This document shows positions 53,999-63,312 of a DNA stretch of 64,000 bases, piece after piece. How positions within the stretch are numbered: position 1 is the stretch's first letter; the number at the start of each line of letters is the position of its first letter. The notes beneath the pieces are model-generated. The model did no database searches, had not been told where the DNA came from, and was given only the letters and a program-made list of their open reading frames with translations. Position numbers and translations under genes: made by a program. The stretch lies in assembly GCA_040702975.1 (NCBI GenBank), contig CP159990.1, positions 930,001 to 994,000 on the forward strand, given 5' to 3'. Source of the DNA: Roseburia hominis (GTDB lineage: Bacteria > Bacillota > Clostridia > Lachnospirales > Lachnospiraceae).

Positions 53999-55810
53999 TT
54001 GAATAATCATAAGTCAAGAGGAATCAGCGGGCTCACGATTCTTTTATGCGTCGTGATGCTTTATGGAGTCTGGTTTTTTATGAACCAGTCTCAGAGTCAG
54101 GAGAATGCTTATACGTATCAGGCTCTGCAGAAGGATCTGAAAGCGGGCCGGGTGAAGAGCGTGGAGATCAGGCAGAATAAAGTGGCCCCGACCGGTACAC
54201 TTCGTATTGATTTCGGGGAGAATGTGTTTAAGGAACTGAATGTGTCGGACGTAGGGAAAGTGGAGGAACTTTTGGATTCCTACGACGTACCCTGTTTCGT
54301 GTACGATGTTCCGCAGGACAGCTGGGTGACTTCCTGGCTTCCCACTCTGGTCACGATTGGAGCATTCGTTTTCCTGTTCATGATGATGAATCGCCAGGGA
54401 GGCGCCAACGCCAAGGCGATGAATTTTGGAAAGAGCCGTGCCAGGATGAGTACGGAGGCGGATAACCATATTAATTTTGATCAGGTCGCGGGCCTGAAGG
54501 AAGAGAAGGAAGATCTGGAGGAAATCGTGGATTTCCTGAAAGCGCCGGGCAAATATATCCAGGTCGGAGCGAGGATCCCCAAGGGTGTTCTTTTGGAGGG
54601 GCCTCCAGGAACCGGTAAGACCTTGCTCGCAAAGGCGGTGGCAGGAGAGGCACACGTTCCGTTCTTCACCATCTCCGGTTCCGATTTTGTGGAGATGTTC
54701 GTGGGCGTGGGCGCGTCCCGTGTCCGTGATCTGTTTGAAGATGCGAAGAGAAATGCACCGTGTATTATTTTCATCGATGAGATCGATGCGGTGGCCAGAA
54801 GACGTGGAACCGGTATGGGCGGCGGCCATGATGAGAGGGAGCAGACTCTGAATCAGCTTCTTGTGGAGATGGACGGATTCGGAGTCAACGAAGGTATCAT
54901 CGTGATGGCAGCGACGAACCGTGTGGATATTCTGGACCCGGCGATTTTGCGTCCGGGACGTTTTGACCGGAAGGTGATGGTCGGCCGTCCGGATATACAG
55001 GGAAGATACGAGATCCTGCAGGTACATGCCAAGGGAAAACCGCTGGGAGAGGATGTGGACCTTCAGCAGATCGCGCAGACAACGGCTGGATTTACCGGGG
55101 CAGACCTTGAGAATCTGCTCAATGAAGCGGCAATCCTGGCGGCGAAGGAAGGCAGAGTTTATCTGCAGCAGGCGGATATACGTCACGCATTTATCAAGGT
55201 GGGAATCGGTTCGGAGAAAAAGAGCCGCGTGATCTCTGAGAAGGAGAAACGGATCACGGCCTATCATGAGGCGGGGCATGCGATCCTGTTCCATGTATTG
55301 CCGGATGTGGGACCGGTATACAGCGTATCGATCATCCCGACAGGGGTGGGCGCGGCAGGGTATACGATGCCGCTTCCGGAGAAGGATGAGATGTTCAATA
55401 CCAAGGGCAAGATGCTTCAGGATATCACGGTGGCGCTGGGCGGAAGAGCGGCTGAGGAGCTGATCTTTGACGATATTACGACAGGGGCTTCTCAGGATAT
55501 CAAGCAGGCGACGGCCTACGCCAAATCCATGGTGACAAAGTTCGGTATGTCCGAGCGGCTGGGACTTGTCAATTATGATAATGACAGCGATGAGGTGTTT
55601 ATCGGACGGGATCTGGCTCATGCCTCCAGGGGATATGGGGAGCAGATTGCGACCACCATTGATCTGGAAGTGAAGCGGATCATTGATGAATGCTATATCA
55701 AAGCGAAAGATATAATAAAGGAACACGAAAATGTATTGGAAGCCTGTGCAAAGCTTTTGCTTGAGAAGGAAAAGATTACGAGGGAAGAATTTGAAGCGTT
55801 GTTCGTGTAG
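53999..55810 (+). CDS. ftsH: ATP-dependent zinc metalloprotease FtsH
   Basis: A 603-residue hexameric membrane AAA+ protease for membrane and short-lived regulatory proteins. It starts at TTG after GGAAGGAGC. Two N-terminal membrane segments (about residues 11-28 and 117-134) flank an extracytoplasmic domain. Walker A GPPGTGKT begins near residue 200, Walker B is [10 protein letters not shown], the second region of homology contains [19 protein letters not shown], and the zinc motif HEAGH is near residue 422. Confidence 0.96.
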   Translation: MNNHKSRGISGLTILLCVVMLYGVWFFMNQSQSQENAYTYQALQKDLKAGRVKSVEIRQNKVAPTGTLRIDFGENVFKELNVSDVGKVEELLDSYDVPCFVYDVPQDSWVTSWLPTLVTIGAFVFLFMMMNRQGGANAKAMNFGKSRARMSTEADNHINFDQVAGLKEEKEDLEEIVDFLKAPGKYIQVGARIPKGVLLEGPPGTGKTLLAKAVAGEAHVPFFTISGSDFVEMFVGVGASRVRDLFEDAKRNAPCIIFIDEIDAVARRRGTGMGGGHDEREQTLNQLLVEMDGFGVNEGIIVMAATNRVDILDPAILRPGRFDRKVMVGRPDIQGRYEILQVHAKGKPLGEDVDLQQIAQTTAGFTGADLENLLNEAAILAAKEGRVYLQQADIRHAFIKVGIGSEKKSRVISEKEKRITAYHEAGHAILFHVLPDVGPVYSVSIIPTGVGAAGYTMPLPEKDEMFNTKGKMLQDITVALGGRAAEELIFDDITTGASQDIKQATAYAKSMVTKFGMSERLGLVNYDNDSDEVFIGRDLAHASRGYGEQIATTIDLEVKRIIDECYIKAKDIIKEHENVLEACAKLLLEKEKITREEFEALFV

Positions 55811-55824
55811 AATTGGGGTAATTT

Positions 55825-57867
55825 ATGAATAGGGATGCACTGTTTTGTGACGGGACGGAAGCCTATATGGCACCGCCTGAGCCGGAGGTAGGAGATACCC
55901 TGAAGTTCTGGTTCCGCACGGCAAAAGACGATGTAGATGAGGTATACCTGCAAAGCGGGGGCGTAGATTATCTCATGAAGAAAGTGATTTCCAGAGGGAA
56001 ATTCGATTATTATCAGACGGAAAAAAAGATGACGGAAGATATGCTCCGGTATCGTTTTCGGATCTTAAGTAAAGGCGAGGTCTGCTATTACAATAAATGG
56101 GGTCCTGCTGATGAGATCCTGGAATATTATGATTATCGGATCGCTCCGGGATTTTCCACGCCTGATTGGGCGAAGGGAGCGGTCATGTATCAGATTTATG
56201 TGGACCGTTTCCGCAATGGTGATAAGACAAATGACGTGTTGACCGATGAGTACAGTTATATTGGGGAACATGTGCACCGTGTGGAAGACTGGAACCGTTA
56301 CCCGCAGGCGATGGACGTGCGGGAATTTTACGGAGGCGATCTGCAGGGAGTGATCGACAAGCTGGACTATCTGCAGAGCCTGGGAATCGAGGTCATTTAT
56401 TGCAATCCGATTTTCGTCTCACCGTCCAACCATAAATATGACAGCCAGGATTATGACTATGTCGATCCGCATTTTGGCGTGATCGTAGAGGATGGCGGCG
56501 AACTTCTGGAAATGTGGGATCAGAACAACAGTCATGCGAAGCGGTACCGGATCCGCACTACCAGTAAGGCAAATTTGGAAGCAAGCAACCGGCTGTTCAT
56601 CAAGCTGGTGGAGGAGATACACCGCAGGGGGATGAAGATCATTCTGGACGGAGTATTCAATCACTGTGGATCCTTCAATAAGTGGCTTGACCGGGAGAAG
56701 GTGTATGAAGACGCCGATGGCTATCAGCCGGGCGCTTATATTTCAGCGTCAAGTCCATACAGAAATTTCTTTAAATTTGAGAGGAGCCAGGATCATGACT
56801 GGCCGGAAAATGGAAGCTATACAGGCTGGTGGGGGCATGATACCCTGCCGAAGCTGAATTATGAGGGCTCCAAGGAGCTGGAAGAATATATATTGGGTGT
56901 GGCGAGAAAATGGGTCTCACCGCCCTACAATGCGGACGGCTGGCGGCTGGACGTGGCGGCAGACTTAGGACAGAGCAATGAGTTCAATCACGGATTCTGG
57001 AAGAAATTCCGCAAGGCAGTGAAGGAAGTGAACCCGGATGCACTGATTCTGGCGGAGCATTATGGTGATCCGATCGAATGGCTTGAGGGCGATGAGTGGG
57101 ATACGGTGATGAATTATGATGCTTTTATGGAGCCGGTGACCTGGTTCCTGACCGGAATGGAGAAGCATAGCGATGAGTTCCGTGAGGACCTGCTGGGCAA
57201 TGCGCATAATTTTGAAAATGCCATGAAACATCATATGGCGAGTATGATGATGCCGTCCCTTCAGACGGCCATGAACCAGCTATCGAATCATGATCATTCC
57301 CGGTTCCTGACGAGGACCAATCATATGGTCGGCCGTGTGGCAGATCGCGGCTCAGAGGCTGCGAAGCAGAATATTGACTATGCCATTATGCGTGCAGCGA
57401 TTGTAATCCAGATGACCTGGATAGGCGCGCCGACATTATACTATGGCGACGAGGCGGGGGTGTGCGGGTTTACGGACCCGGACAGCCGGAGAACGTATCC
57501 ATGGGGCCATGAGAATAAGGGACTTATGAATTTCTATCGGGAGATGATCCAGATTCACCGCAGACATCAGTCTCTGGTGAAGGGATCGCTTAAGATGCTG
57601 AAGGTGGAGAAGGATCTGCTGGCCTACGGAAGATTCTGGGGAGATGAGCAGATCATCGTGATCGTGAATATAGCGGATTATCTGAGAGAAGTCGATGTTC
57701 CGGTGTGGCAGGTGGAGACTGCGGAGGGCAGCAGCATGGCACGGATGATGTATTCGTATGAGAAGGGCTACATTGGAGAGTTTGAAGAGTATCAGGTGCA
57801 GGATGGTATGATTTCGCTGATGATGGGAAAGAAATCGGCGCTTGTGCTTAAGAATAAGAAATGGTAA
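55825..57867 (+). CDS. GH13 glycoside hydrolase (neopullulanase/alpha-glycosidase type)
   Basis: A 680-residue cytoplasmic enzyme without a signal peptide, acting on alpha-glucans or maltodextrins. The N-terminal beta domain is followed by a TIM barrel with VIYCNPIF and DGVFNHCG. The nucleophile Asp376 is in GWRLDVAADLG, acid/base Glu411 is in LAEHYGDP, and the transition-state Asp490 is in LSNHDHSR. The conserved YYGDEAG follows. The exact specificity (cyclomaltodextrinase, neopullulanase, alpha-glucosidase) cannot be read from sequence. Confidence 0.9.
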   Translation: MNRDALFCDGTEAYMAPPEPEVGDTLKFWFRTAKDDVDEVYLQSGGVDYLMKKVISRGKFDYYQTEKKMTEDMLRYRFRILSKGEVCYYNKWGPADEILEYYDYRIAPGFSTPDWAKGAVMYQIYVDRFRNGDKTNDVLTDEYSYIGEHVHRVEDWNRYPQAMDVREFYGGDLQGVIDKLDYLQSLGIEVIYCNPIFVSPSNHKYDSQDYDYVDPHFGVIVEDGGELLEMWDQNNSHAKRYRIRTTSKANLEASNRLFIKLVEEIHRRGMKIILDGVFNHCGSFNKWLDREKVYEDADGYQPGAYISASSPYRNFFKFERSQDHDWPENGSYTGWWGHDTLPKLNYEGSKELEEYILGVARKWVSPPYNADGWRLDVAADLGQSNEFNHGFWKKFRKAVKEVNPDALILAEHYGDPIEWLEGDEWDTVMNYDAFMEPVTWFLTGMEKHSDEFREDLLGNAHNFENAMKHHMASMMMPSLQTAMNQLSNHDHSRFLTRTNHMVGRVADRGSEAAKQNIDYAIMRAAIVIQMTWIGAPTLYYGDEAGVCGFTDPDSRRTYPWGHENKGLMNFYREMIQIHRRHQSLVKGSLKMLKVEKDLLAYGRFWGDEQIIVIVNIADYLREVDVPVWQVETAEGSSMARMMYSYEKGYIGEFEEYQVQDGMISLMMGKKSALVLKNKKW

Positions 57868-57904
57868 TATACTTAGCTTTTATCATGGCAAAGAGCTGTG
57901 TAAA

Positions 57905-57936
57905 GAGGGTGTCGCAATTTTGCGACACCCTCTTGT
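57905..57936 (+). terminator. Terminator after the GH13 gene
   Basis: GAGGGTGTCGCAA (57905-57917) and TTGCGACACCCTC (57920-57932) form a perfect 13-bp stem followed by TTGTTGTT. Confidence 0.88.
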
Positions 57937-57937
57937 T

Positions 57938-58029
57938 GTTGCCAAGCATGCCTAAGTGAACGTCCGGTGGACCTTCATCTCGGTTGCCAAGCATGCCTAA
58001 GTGAACGTCCAGTGGACGTTCATCTCGGT
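57938..58029 (+). repeat. Tandem pair of 45-47 bp palindromic repeats
   Basis: Two copies, 57938-57984 and 57983-58029, repeat with a period of 45 bases. Each begins GTTGCCAAGCATGCCTAAG and ends TCATCTCGGT. The second has the perfect inner palindrome TGAACGTCC-AGT-GGACGTTCA; the first has one mismatch. The first starts straight after the T-rich tail of the terminator. The amidohydrolase binding site begins 11 bases after the last copy. Confidence 0.9.
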
Positions 58030-58054
58030 AAATAAAAGACGGAGGTTTTATTGT

Positions 58055-59407
58055 ATGGAAAGAATAAAATTAGATTATGCAAGAGACATATTGGCAGGTG
58101 TTAAGGATGATAAGCTTGTAGACCCTGTTGCACAAATGTACAAAAGTGGACGGACCATTATTAAAAACGGAACAGTAGTGGATCCTAAAAATGGAATTCA
58201 TGCGCAGAGGGATATCGCTTATATCGGTGATACCATTGTGGAAACTGCGGATGAAATCAAGCCGGAAAGAGGAGACAGGATCATTGACTGTGAAGGTCTT
58301 CTGGTATTCCCCGGATTAATTGATATGCATTTGCACATGCATGACCTTTTTGAAGTGACGACCAATTCCATATATCATGCAGCGGAGGATGGCGTGACGA
58401 CAGGATTTACCCCGGGAGCAGGAAATACGCTGATCGGGCCGGCGCTTCTTGGAGCAGAGATCGACAGAGGACTGCCGGTTAATGTAGGAATGTATTTGGG
58501 CGCGGCCAGCCTTTTGAGCACGCAGATGAGCACAGAAGATTGGATTTCCTATTTCAAGGGTACACTGCCTGCCGAGGTGGCATTTGAAAAAGCAACGTTG
58601 AATTTCTTTGCAAATACCTGTGGTAATTTAATTATGGGAATCAAGGATCACATGGGACATTTCTTATTGTCGGACGAAGACCTTGACGCTGTGTATGAGA
58701 TTACTTCAAAGGCGGGTCTGGTATTTATGTCACATACACAGGATCCATTCCGGGCGGAACATGTTGTAGGGATTTCCAAAGGAAGACCGGTGCATTTGGG
58801 ACATGTGGATATTGCCGGCTGTGGTACTCATGGGGATGCAGTAGAAAGTATGAAAATGGTTCTTGATTTATGTAAACAGCCAAATGTGTCGGGTGAGGTA
58901 ATCTCAACACTTATGCGCATAGGCAAAGGAAGCAGGGAAGCATTATTTATTCCAAAGGAAAGTCAGAGATTGCTTTACGATGCTATTCATGATGGATTGA
59001 TTCGAGTGATGATCTCAGATGGAGATAATGACGGAACGATAAAAGGCGGTGGAGATACAAGAGATAATATCCCTGCAATTCTGGAACTTGCTCAGCAGGA
59101 AGTAGTGACTCTTCCACAGGCGGTTGCACTGATGACATCAAATGTAGCAGAGCTTTTGGCCGAAAGATGTCATAATCCGTACTTTACCGAAAAACTGGGA
59201 CATCTTGGAGTAGGCGCATCCGCTAATATCACAATTGTGGATGAAGCCGATAAAATGGCAACTTATACAATCGTGAACGGAGCAATTTCCGGTTTCGAAA
59301 ATCGCGTAGTGCGGAAAAATGTAGGCTGCGGAAAATGGATATCCAGAATAGGAAGCTTAGAAAATATGGGAGTCGGAGAACTGCCAATGTTCTATTATTG
59401 GAAATAA
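58055..59407 (+). CDS. Amidohydrolase-superfamily metalloenzyme, cyclic-amidase like
   Basis: A 450-residue protein. The N-terminal beta sandwich (RTIIKNGTVVDPKNGIHAQRDIAYIGDTIVE) and GLIDMHLHMHD metal motif belong to the dihydroorotase/hydantoinase/adenine deaminase side of the superfamily. A lysine in GIKDHMGHF may be the carbamylated metal bridge, and MSHTQDP and HLGHVDIAGCG provide further histidines. ATG after GGAGG. It is co-directional with the M20 and permease genes; substrate unknown, probably a cyclic amide or ureide (inference). Confidence 0.8.
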   Translation: MERIKLDYARDILAGVKDDKLVDPVAQMYKSGRTIIKNGTVVDPKNGIHAQRDIAYIGDTIVETADEIKPERGDRIIDCEGLLVFPGLIDMHLHMHDLFEVTTNSIYHAAEDGVTTGFTPGAGNTLIGPALLGAEIDRGLPVNVGMYLGAASLLSTQMSTEDWISYFKGTLPAEVAFEKATLNFFANTCGNLIMGIKDHMGHFLLSDEDLDAVYEITSKAGLVFMSHTQDPFRAEHVVGISKGRPVHLGHVDIAGCGTHGDAVESMKMVLDLCKQPNVSGEVISTLMRIGKGSREALFIPKESQRLLYDAIHDGLIRVMISDGDNDGTIKGGGDTRDNIPAILELAQQEVVTLPQAVALMTSNVAELLAERCHNPYFTEKLGHLGVGASANITIVDEADKMATYTIVNGAISGFENRVVRKNVGCGKWISRIGSLENMGVGELPMFYYWK

Positions 59408-59423
59408 TCTGAGTGGTGAAAAA

Positions 59424-60593
59424 ATGTTAGTGTTTAATCAAACGAAAATAGAAAAATGTGAGGAAATTTTAGGATATCTGGTTTCCTGGGACACAAGACA
59501 GCCGGAAGGAAATGAAAAGGAAATAGTAGATTATATAGAAATGCTTTTTGGGGATACAGTGGAAAAAGAGGTATATCTTCATTCTCCGAAGCGTGCGTCA
59601 CTGGTTCTTAAGTTTGATGGGGAACAAAAAGATGGCGGGATCGCCTTTGTAGGACATCTGGATACGGTGTCCTACGAGAATCCCGATGACTGGAAATACA
59701 ATCCTCTGGAGGCAGTCGTAGAAGACGGCGTGATGTACGGCAGAGGAACGGCCGATATGAAAAGCGGCGTATGCGCTATGATACTGGCTGCTCTGTATTT
59801 GCAGGAACAGAAAGTAAAGCTGAAAAAGCCGGTATATTTTTGTTTCACAGCAGATGAAGAACGGGGAGGCATTGGCATACAAAAGATCATAGAATCAGGA
59901 ATTCTGAATACGATTGACGCTGCTATTATTTGTGAGCCCAGCAGCAGAAAGATAGGAATTGGAGAAAAAGGAGCATTGTGGCTTCAGGTAACGGCAACCG
60001 GAGCGGCGGCACATGGCTCCAATCCTTCCGCGGGAACGAATGCACTTGATTGCCTGATTGAAATAAAGACGATGCTGGATTCCTATATGACAAAAGAAAA
60101 CGGAGATAGTATGCTCGGAAAAAGCACTATCTCCCTCACGAAGATGAATGGGGGAACGGGAACGAATATCATACCTGTTTATGGAAGCATGGAACTTGAT
60201 ATCAGAACAATTCCCGAGACCAAAAATTCAGAGATTCTGGAGTTCCTGGAGACGGCATGCAAGGAAGTTCAGCGGAAAAACAGAGAGTTTAAGTACGGGA
60301 TTCATATTTTAAATAACAGAGGATCTGTCTGTACAAAGGAAGACAATCCGTTCGTGCAGGACTTCAAAACTGCTGTGGAAAGCTTAGAAATAGAAGCAAA
60401 TTGTGCAGGACTCAAGTATTATACGGATGCGTCCCAGATGATTCCGCCGCTTAATATTCCCTTTATCATCTTTGGGCCGGGAGAAGCTGAGCAGGCACAT
60501 AAGACAAATGAGCACGTCTCGCTGCATTCTGTTAAAGAGTGTAGTGATATCTACATTACTTATCTGATAAATTATTGTGGGGGTAGAATATGA
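59424..60593 (+). CDS. M20-family metallohydrolase (ArgE/DapE/CPG2 type)
   Basis: A 389-residue di-zinc amidohydrolase or peptidase. Ligands are visible in order: VGHLDTV (His, Asp), GRGTADMKSG (Asp), ADEERGGIG (Glu pair), IICEPSSRK and a late His in AHKTNEHVSL. A dimerisation lid (about 180-290) interrupts the catalytic domain. Such enzymes remove N-acyl or N-carbamoyl groups. It starts 16 bases after the amidohydrolase ends, suggesting successive steps on one compound. Confidence 0.88.
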   Translation: MLVFNQTKIEKCEEILGYLVSWDTRQPEGNEKEIVDYIEMLFGDTVEKEVYLHSPKRASLVLKFDGEQKDGGIAFVGHLDTVSYENPDDWKYNPLEAVVEDGVMYGRGTADMKSGVCAMILAALYLQEQKVKLKKPVYFCFTADEERGGIGIQKIIESGILNTIDAAIICEPSSRKIGIGEKGALWLQVTATGAAAHGSNPSAGTNALDCLIEIKTMLDSYMTKENGDSMLGKSTISLTKMNGGTGTNIIPVYGSMELDIRTIPETKNSEILEFLETACKEVQRKNREFKYGIHILNNRGSVCTKEDNPFVQDFKTAVESLEIEANCAGLKYYTDASQMIPPLNIPFIIFGPGEAEQAHKTNEHVSLHSVKECSDIYITYLINYCGGRI

Positions 60594-61759
60594 AGGAAAA
60601 ATCAACAATAAAACTTGGTTCAATAAAGGGATATCTTATTACTCTGGGTATAGGTTTTGGTTTATATTTTCTTACGAAAAATCTGCCAAGCCTTACTAAT
60701 AAAATGGCCTATGGGGACATTGCATCAGGGGTACTGGATCATACTTTCTATAAATTCTGCTGGTTCTTTATGGACTTTACAGAGGCCACCTTTTTTGCAA
60801 GTGTATGCGCTTCCTTATTTATGATTATTGGAGGAGCTTTAGCGTGGAGGATGGCGGTACATGGTTCCAAAAAACAGGTATTCCCCATTTGTTACGGAAT
60901 GAGCAGTATGTGGCCATGGGTTCTTGCGGGCCAGTGCCTGTCGCTGATATTGACTTTGTTTGTATTTGGGTATATAAATTTATTTAAAGAGGCAATGTGG
61001 ATTCCGTCTTTCCTCGTTACTGTGAGCACGCCCAACGCGGTACTTTTGCTTTATGGTCCGAGTGTGAGTGCTTTGCTGACAGGTTCTATTTTAACCGCAT
61101 TGATCTGTGCACCTTTAGCTACATGGTGTATCAATACTATAGTACCGCTTCTTCAGCTTCCGGCGGGATATGGCGGGCTGATGACCATGGCACTGATGGC
61201 TTTCTTAGTATGCTCAGTATGTAAATATTTGCCGTGGATGAAACAAAAAGCAGCAAAGCAATATCCGGCACCGGAAAGCCAGGTGGATCTATATTCTGCT
61301 CAGTGGGCAGTCAGAAGAACCTTCGCAGACTTTACAGAGCCGATGTTTTATGGAAATGATGTGGCGGGCGCCATGATGGTTCTGGGCGTTCTGGTGGATT
61401 ATCTGATCAATCATGATCATGTGGCGAATGGAGCAGGCGCGCTTCTTCCGGCGATTCTCTTATCCCAATTTGTGGCATCGGGAACAGGAGTATTCCTCTA
61501 TACATCAAAATATGAGGAATATGGATGGGTTGGAACGTTCATTCCTGTAGTCAGTGCAGCACCGTTTTGTGTATTGACTCATGGAGGAAGCATTGGCGTG
61601 GCAGTGCTGGCTGGCGTGATTGGCGGAGTCTTCTGTGCTCCGGTAGGCCATCTGATATCTGAACGTGTGCCGAAGGGAATTCATCCTTTCTTTGCAGGCG
61701 TATTGACTATGCTGCTGGTTACACCGGTGACATTGGCTGTAACAGGAATATTTTTCTAA
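60590..61759 (+). CDS. Polytopic membrane protein, probable transporter
   Basis: A 389-residue integral membrane protein with about nine or ten hydrophobic segments. Its ATG overlaps the M20 stop (ATGA), a strong sign of joint translation. Notable polar motifs in membrane segments are SMWPWVLAGQCLSL, STPNAVLLLYGP and DFTEPMFYGNDVAGAM. I do not recognise a named family; it is presumably the importer for the substrate of the two hydrolases upstream. Confidence 0.65.
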   Translation: MKEKSTIKLGSIKGYLITLGIGFGLYFLTKNLPSLTNKMAYGDIASGVLDHTFYKFCWFFMDFTEATFFASVCASLFMIIGGALAWRMAVHGSKKQVFPICYGMSSMWPWVLAGQCLSLILTLFVFGYINLFKEAMWIPSFLVTVSTPNAVLLLYGPSVSALLTGSILTALICAPLATWCINTIVPLLQLPAGYGGLMTMALMAFLVCSVCKYLPWMKQKAAKQYPAPESQVDLYSAQWAVRRTFADFTEPMFYGNDVAGAMMVLGVLVDYLINHDHVANGAGALLPAILLSQFVASGTGVFLYTSKYEEYGWVGTFIPVVSAAPFCVLTHGGSIGVAVLAGVIGGVFCAPVGHLISERVPKGIHPFFAGVLTMLLVTPVTLAVTGIFF

Positions 61760-61811
61760 ATGACGGGCAGGGCAGGTCTCTTTTAAAAGTAAAATAAAGG
61801 AGTGTATTGCA

Positions 61812-63261
61812 ATGATAACTGTACATGATGTAATGGGGATGTTCAAAGATTTTTCTGTACTTGCGGGAGAAGAAGCATTGGACAAGGAGCTTACGAATGT
61901 AACAGTAGTTGACGCACCGGATATCGGAATTTGGATCAAAGGAGGAGAGTTTGTCCTGTCAACAGCCTATGCTTTTCAGAATAATATTGAACAATAGTGA
62001 ATTAACCGCATTACAGTATTCAGAATATATTCACAATTTGTTTATTGAGATGATGAAGGGCGTGAAGGTTGAAAAAATTCTGGATGAGCTGGAAAGACTC
62101 ACAAATATTCAGACGGCCTTATACCAGTACCATGATGACAAGATTGTTTTCTCGTCGGGGTCAGAGGAACTGAAAGAGCAGATAGAGGTACTGGAAAAAA
62201 AGGAGATGTCTCATGTGAATATAACAAGGGCATTTCCTTTTTTTGAACTTCGTCTGGGAAATACCATATTTGGAAGACTGCTTTTTCTCGAGGACAATCC
62301 GGTATATGGAAGAGAAAAGAAAGAAAACAAAATTGTAATTGAACAGGCCGGAATGATTCTGATCTTGCTCATGCAAAGAGAGATAGCGGACAATAAAATA
62401 AGGGCACAGTACAAGGACGAATTTGTGCAGGACTTGTTATATCAGAATATCAAATCGGAGGAGGAAATCCAGAACAGGGCAAAACTTTATAATTGGAATT
62501 TCAGCAATGGCGGAATTGTTGTTATTGTAGATGTGGATGACTATAAGCTGATGTACCATAACAAAAATTATAATGTGGATATGAGCTGCGTGCAGGAGGA
62601 GCAAAGGAAAATTATATTTGCGAGATCCAAAAGAGTGATGACAAAAAGATTTGACAAGGTAGTATATAACTACTTAAGTGATCAGATTATATTTATAATA
62701 TCAGTAGAAAATTATAACAAAGAACAAGTTATCCGGCAAATAATAGAGGCAGGGGACGAAATCAGAAAAACCGTGGCAGAGGATACGGATTTTACGGTTA
62801 CAATTGGAATCGGACGATATATGGGTAAGATTGTAGATGTGCATAAAAGCTATACCCAGGCCAAAAAGAGTGTTTTGATCGGGCGTGCGATTTACAAAAA
62901 GGATAAAACGGTAGCCTTTGAGCAATTGGGCGTGTATAAATTGCTATGGGCGGTTATGAATACAGAAGAAGCAGTAGAACTGTATGATGAGTATATAGGG
63001 AAATTGGTGAAATACGACGAACAATTTCATACACAGTTGGTCCAGACAGTGGAGGCAATATCGAAATATGACTGGAACCTTATGAAAGCGGCAAAAGAAA
63101 GCTATATTCATTATAATACGATAAAATACAGGTTTTCTAAAATTTGTGAGATATTGGAGGTAAATCTGCGGTCAAAAGAGGAGCAAATTAATATGGATTT
63201 GAGCCTGAAATTGTATTATTTGAATGAGGAAAAATGTGAATATGTTAAAAGTATGAGCTGA
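61812..63261 (+). pseudogene. PucR-family transcriptional regulator, frame broken
   Basis: The first 61 codons (61812-61997) encode a PucR N-terminal domain (MITVHDVMGMF...DAPDIGIWIKGGEFVLSTAYAFQNN), then hit TAG. The remaining regulator continues in another frame from about 61990 to 63261 (LTALQYSEYIHNLFIEMMKG onward) and ends with the PucR-type HTH (NLMKAAKESYIHYNTIKYRFSKICEILEV). Compared with intact members, some 50-70 residues of the N-terminal domain are missing at the junction, so a deletion caused the shift. The C-terminal part could still be made from an internal start. The likely role was control of the operon upstream. Confidence 0.75.
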
Positions 63262-63312
63262 TGATGGGGAAATAGCCGGAGAGATAACTTAGAAGAAAAG
63301 GAGATAGATAGC

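Noticed and set aside
54044..55726. 560-codon open frame on the minus strand
   Set aside because: It is antisense to ftsH with no binding site or recognisable domain; a shadow of FtsH codon usage.
57938..58029. CRISPR array
   Set aside because: There are two abutting repeat units with no unique spacers between them and no cas genes; this is a tandem palindromic repeat.
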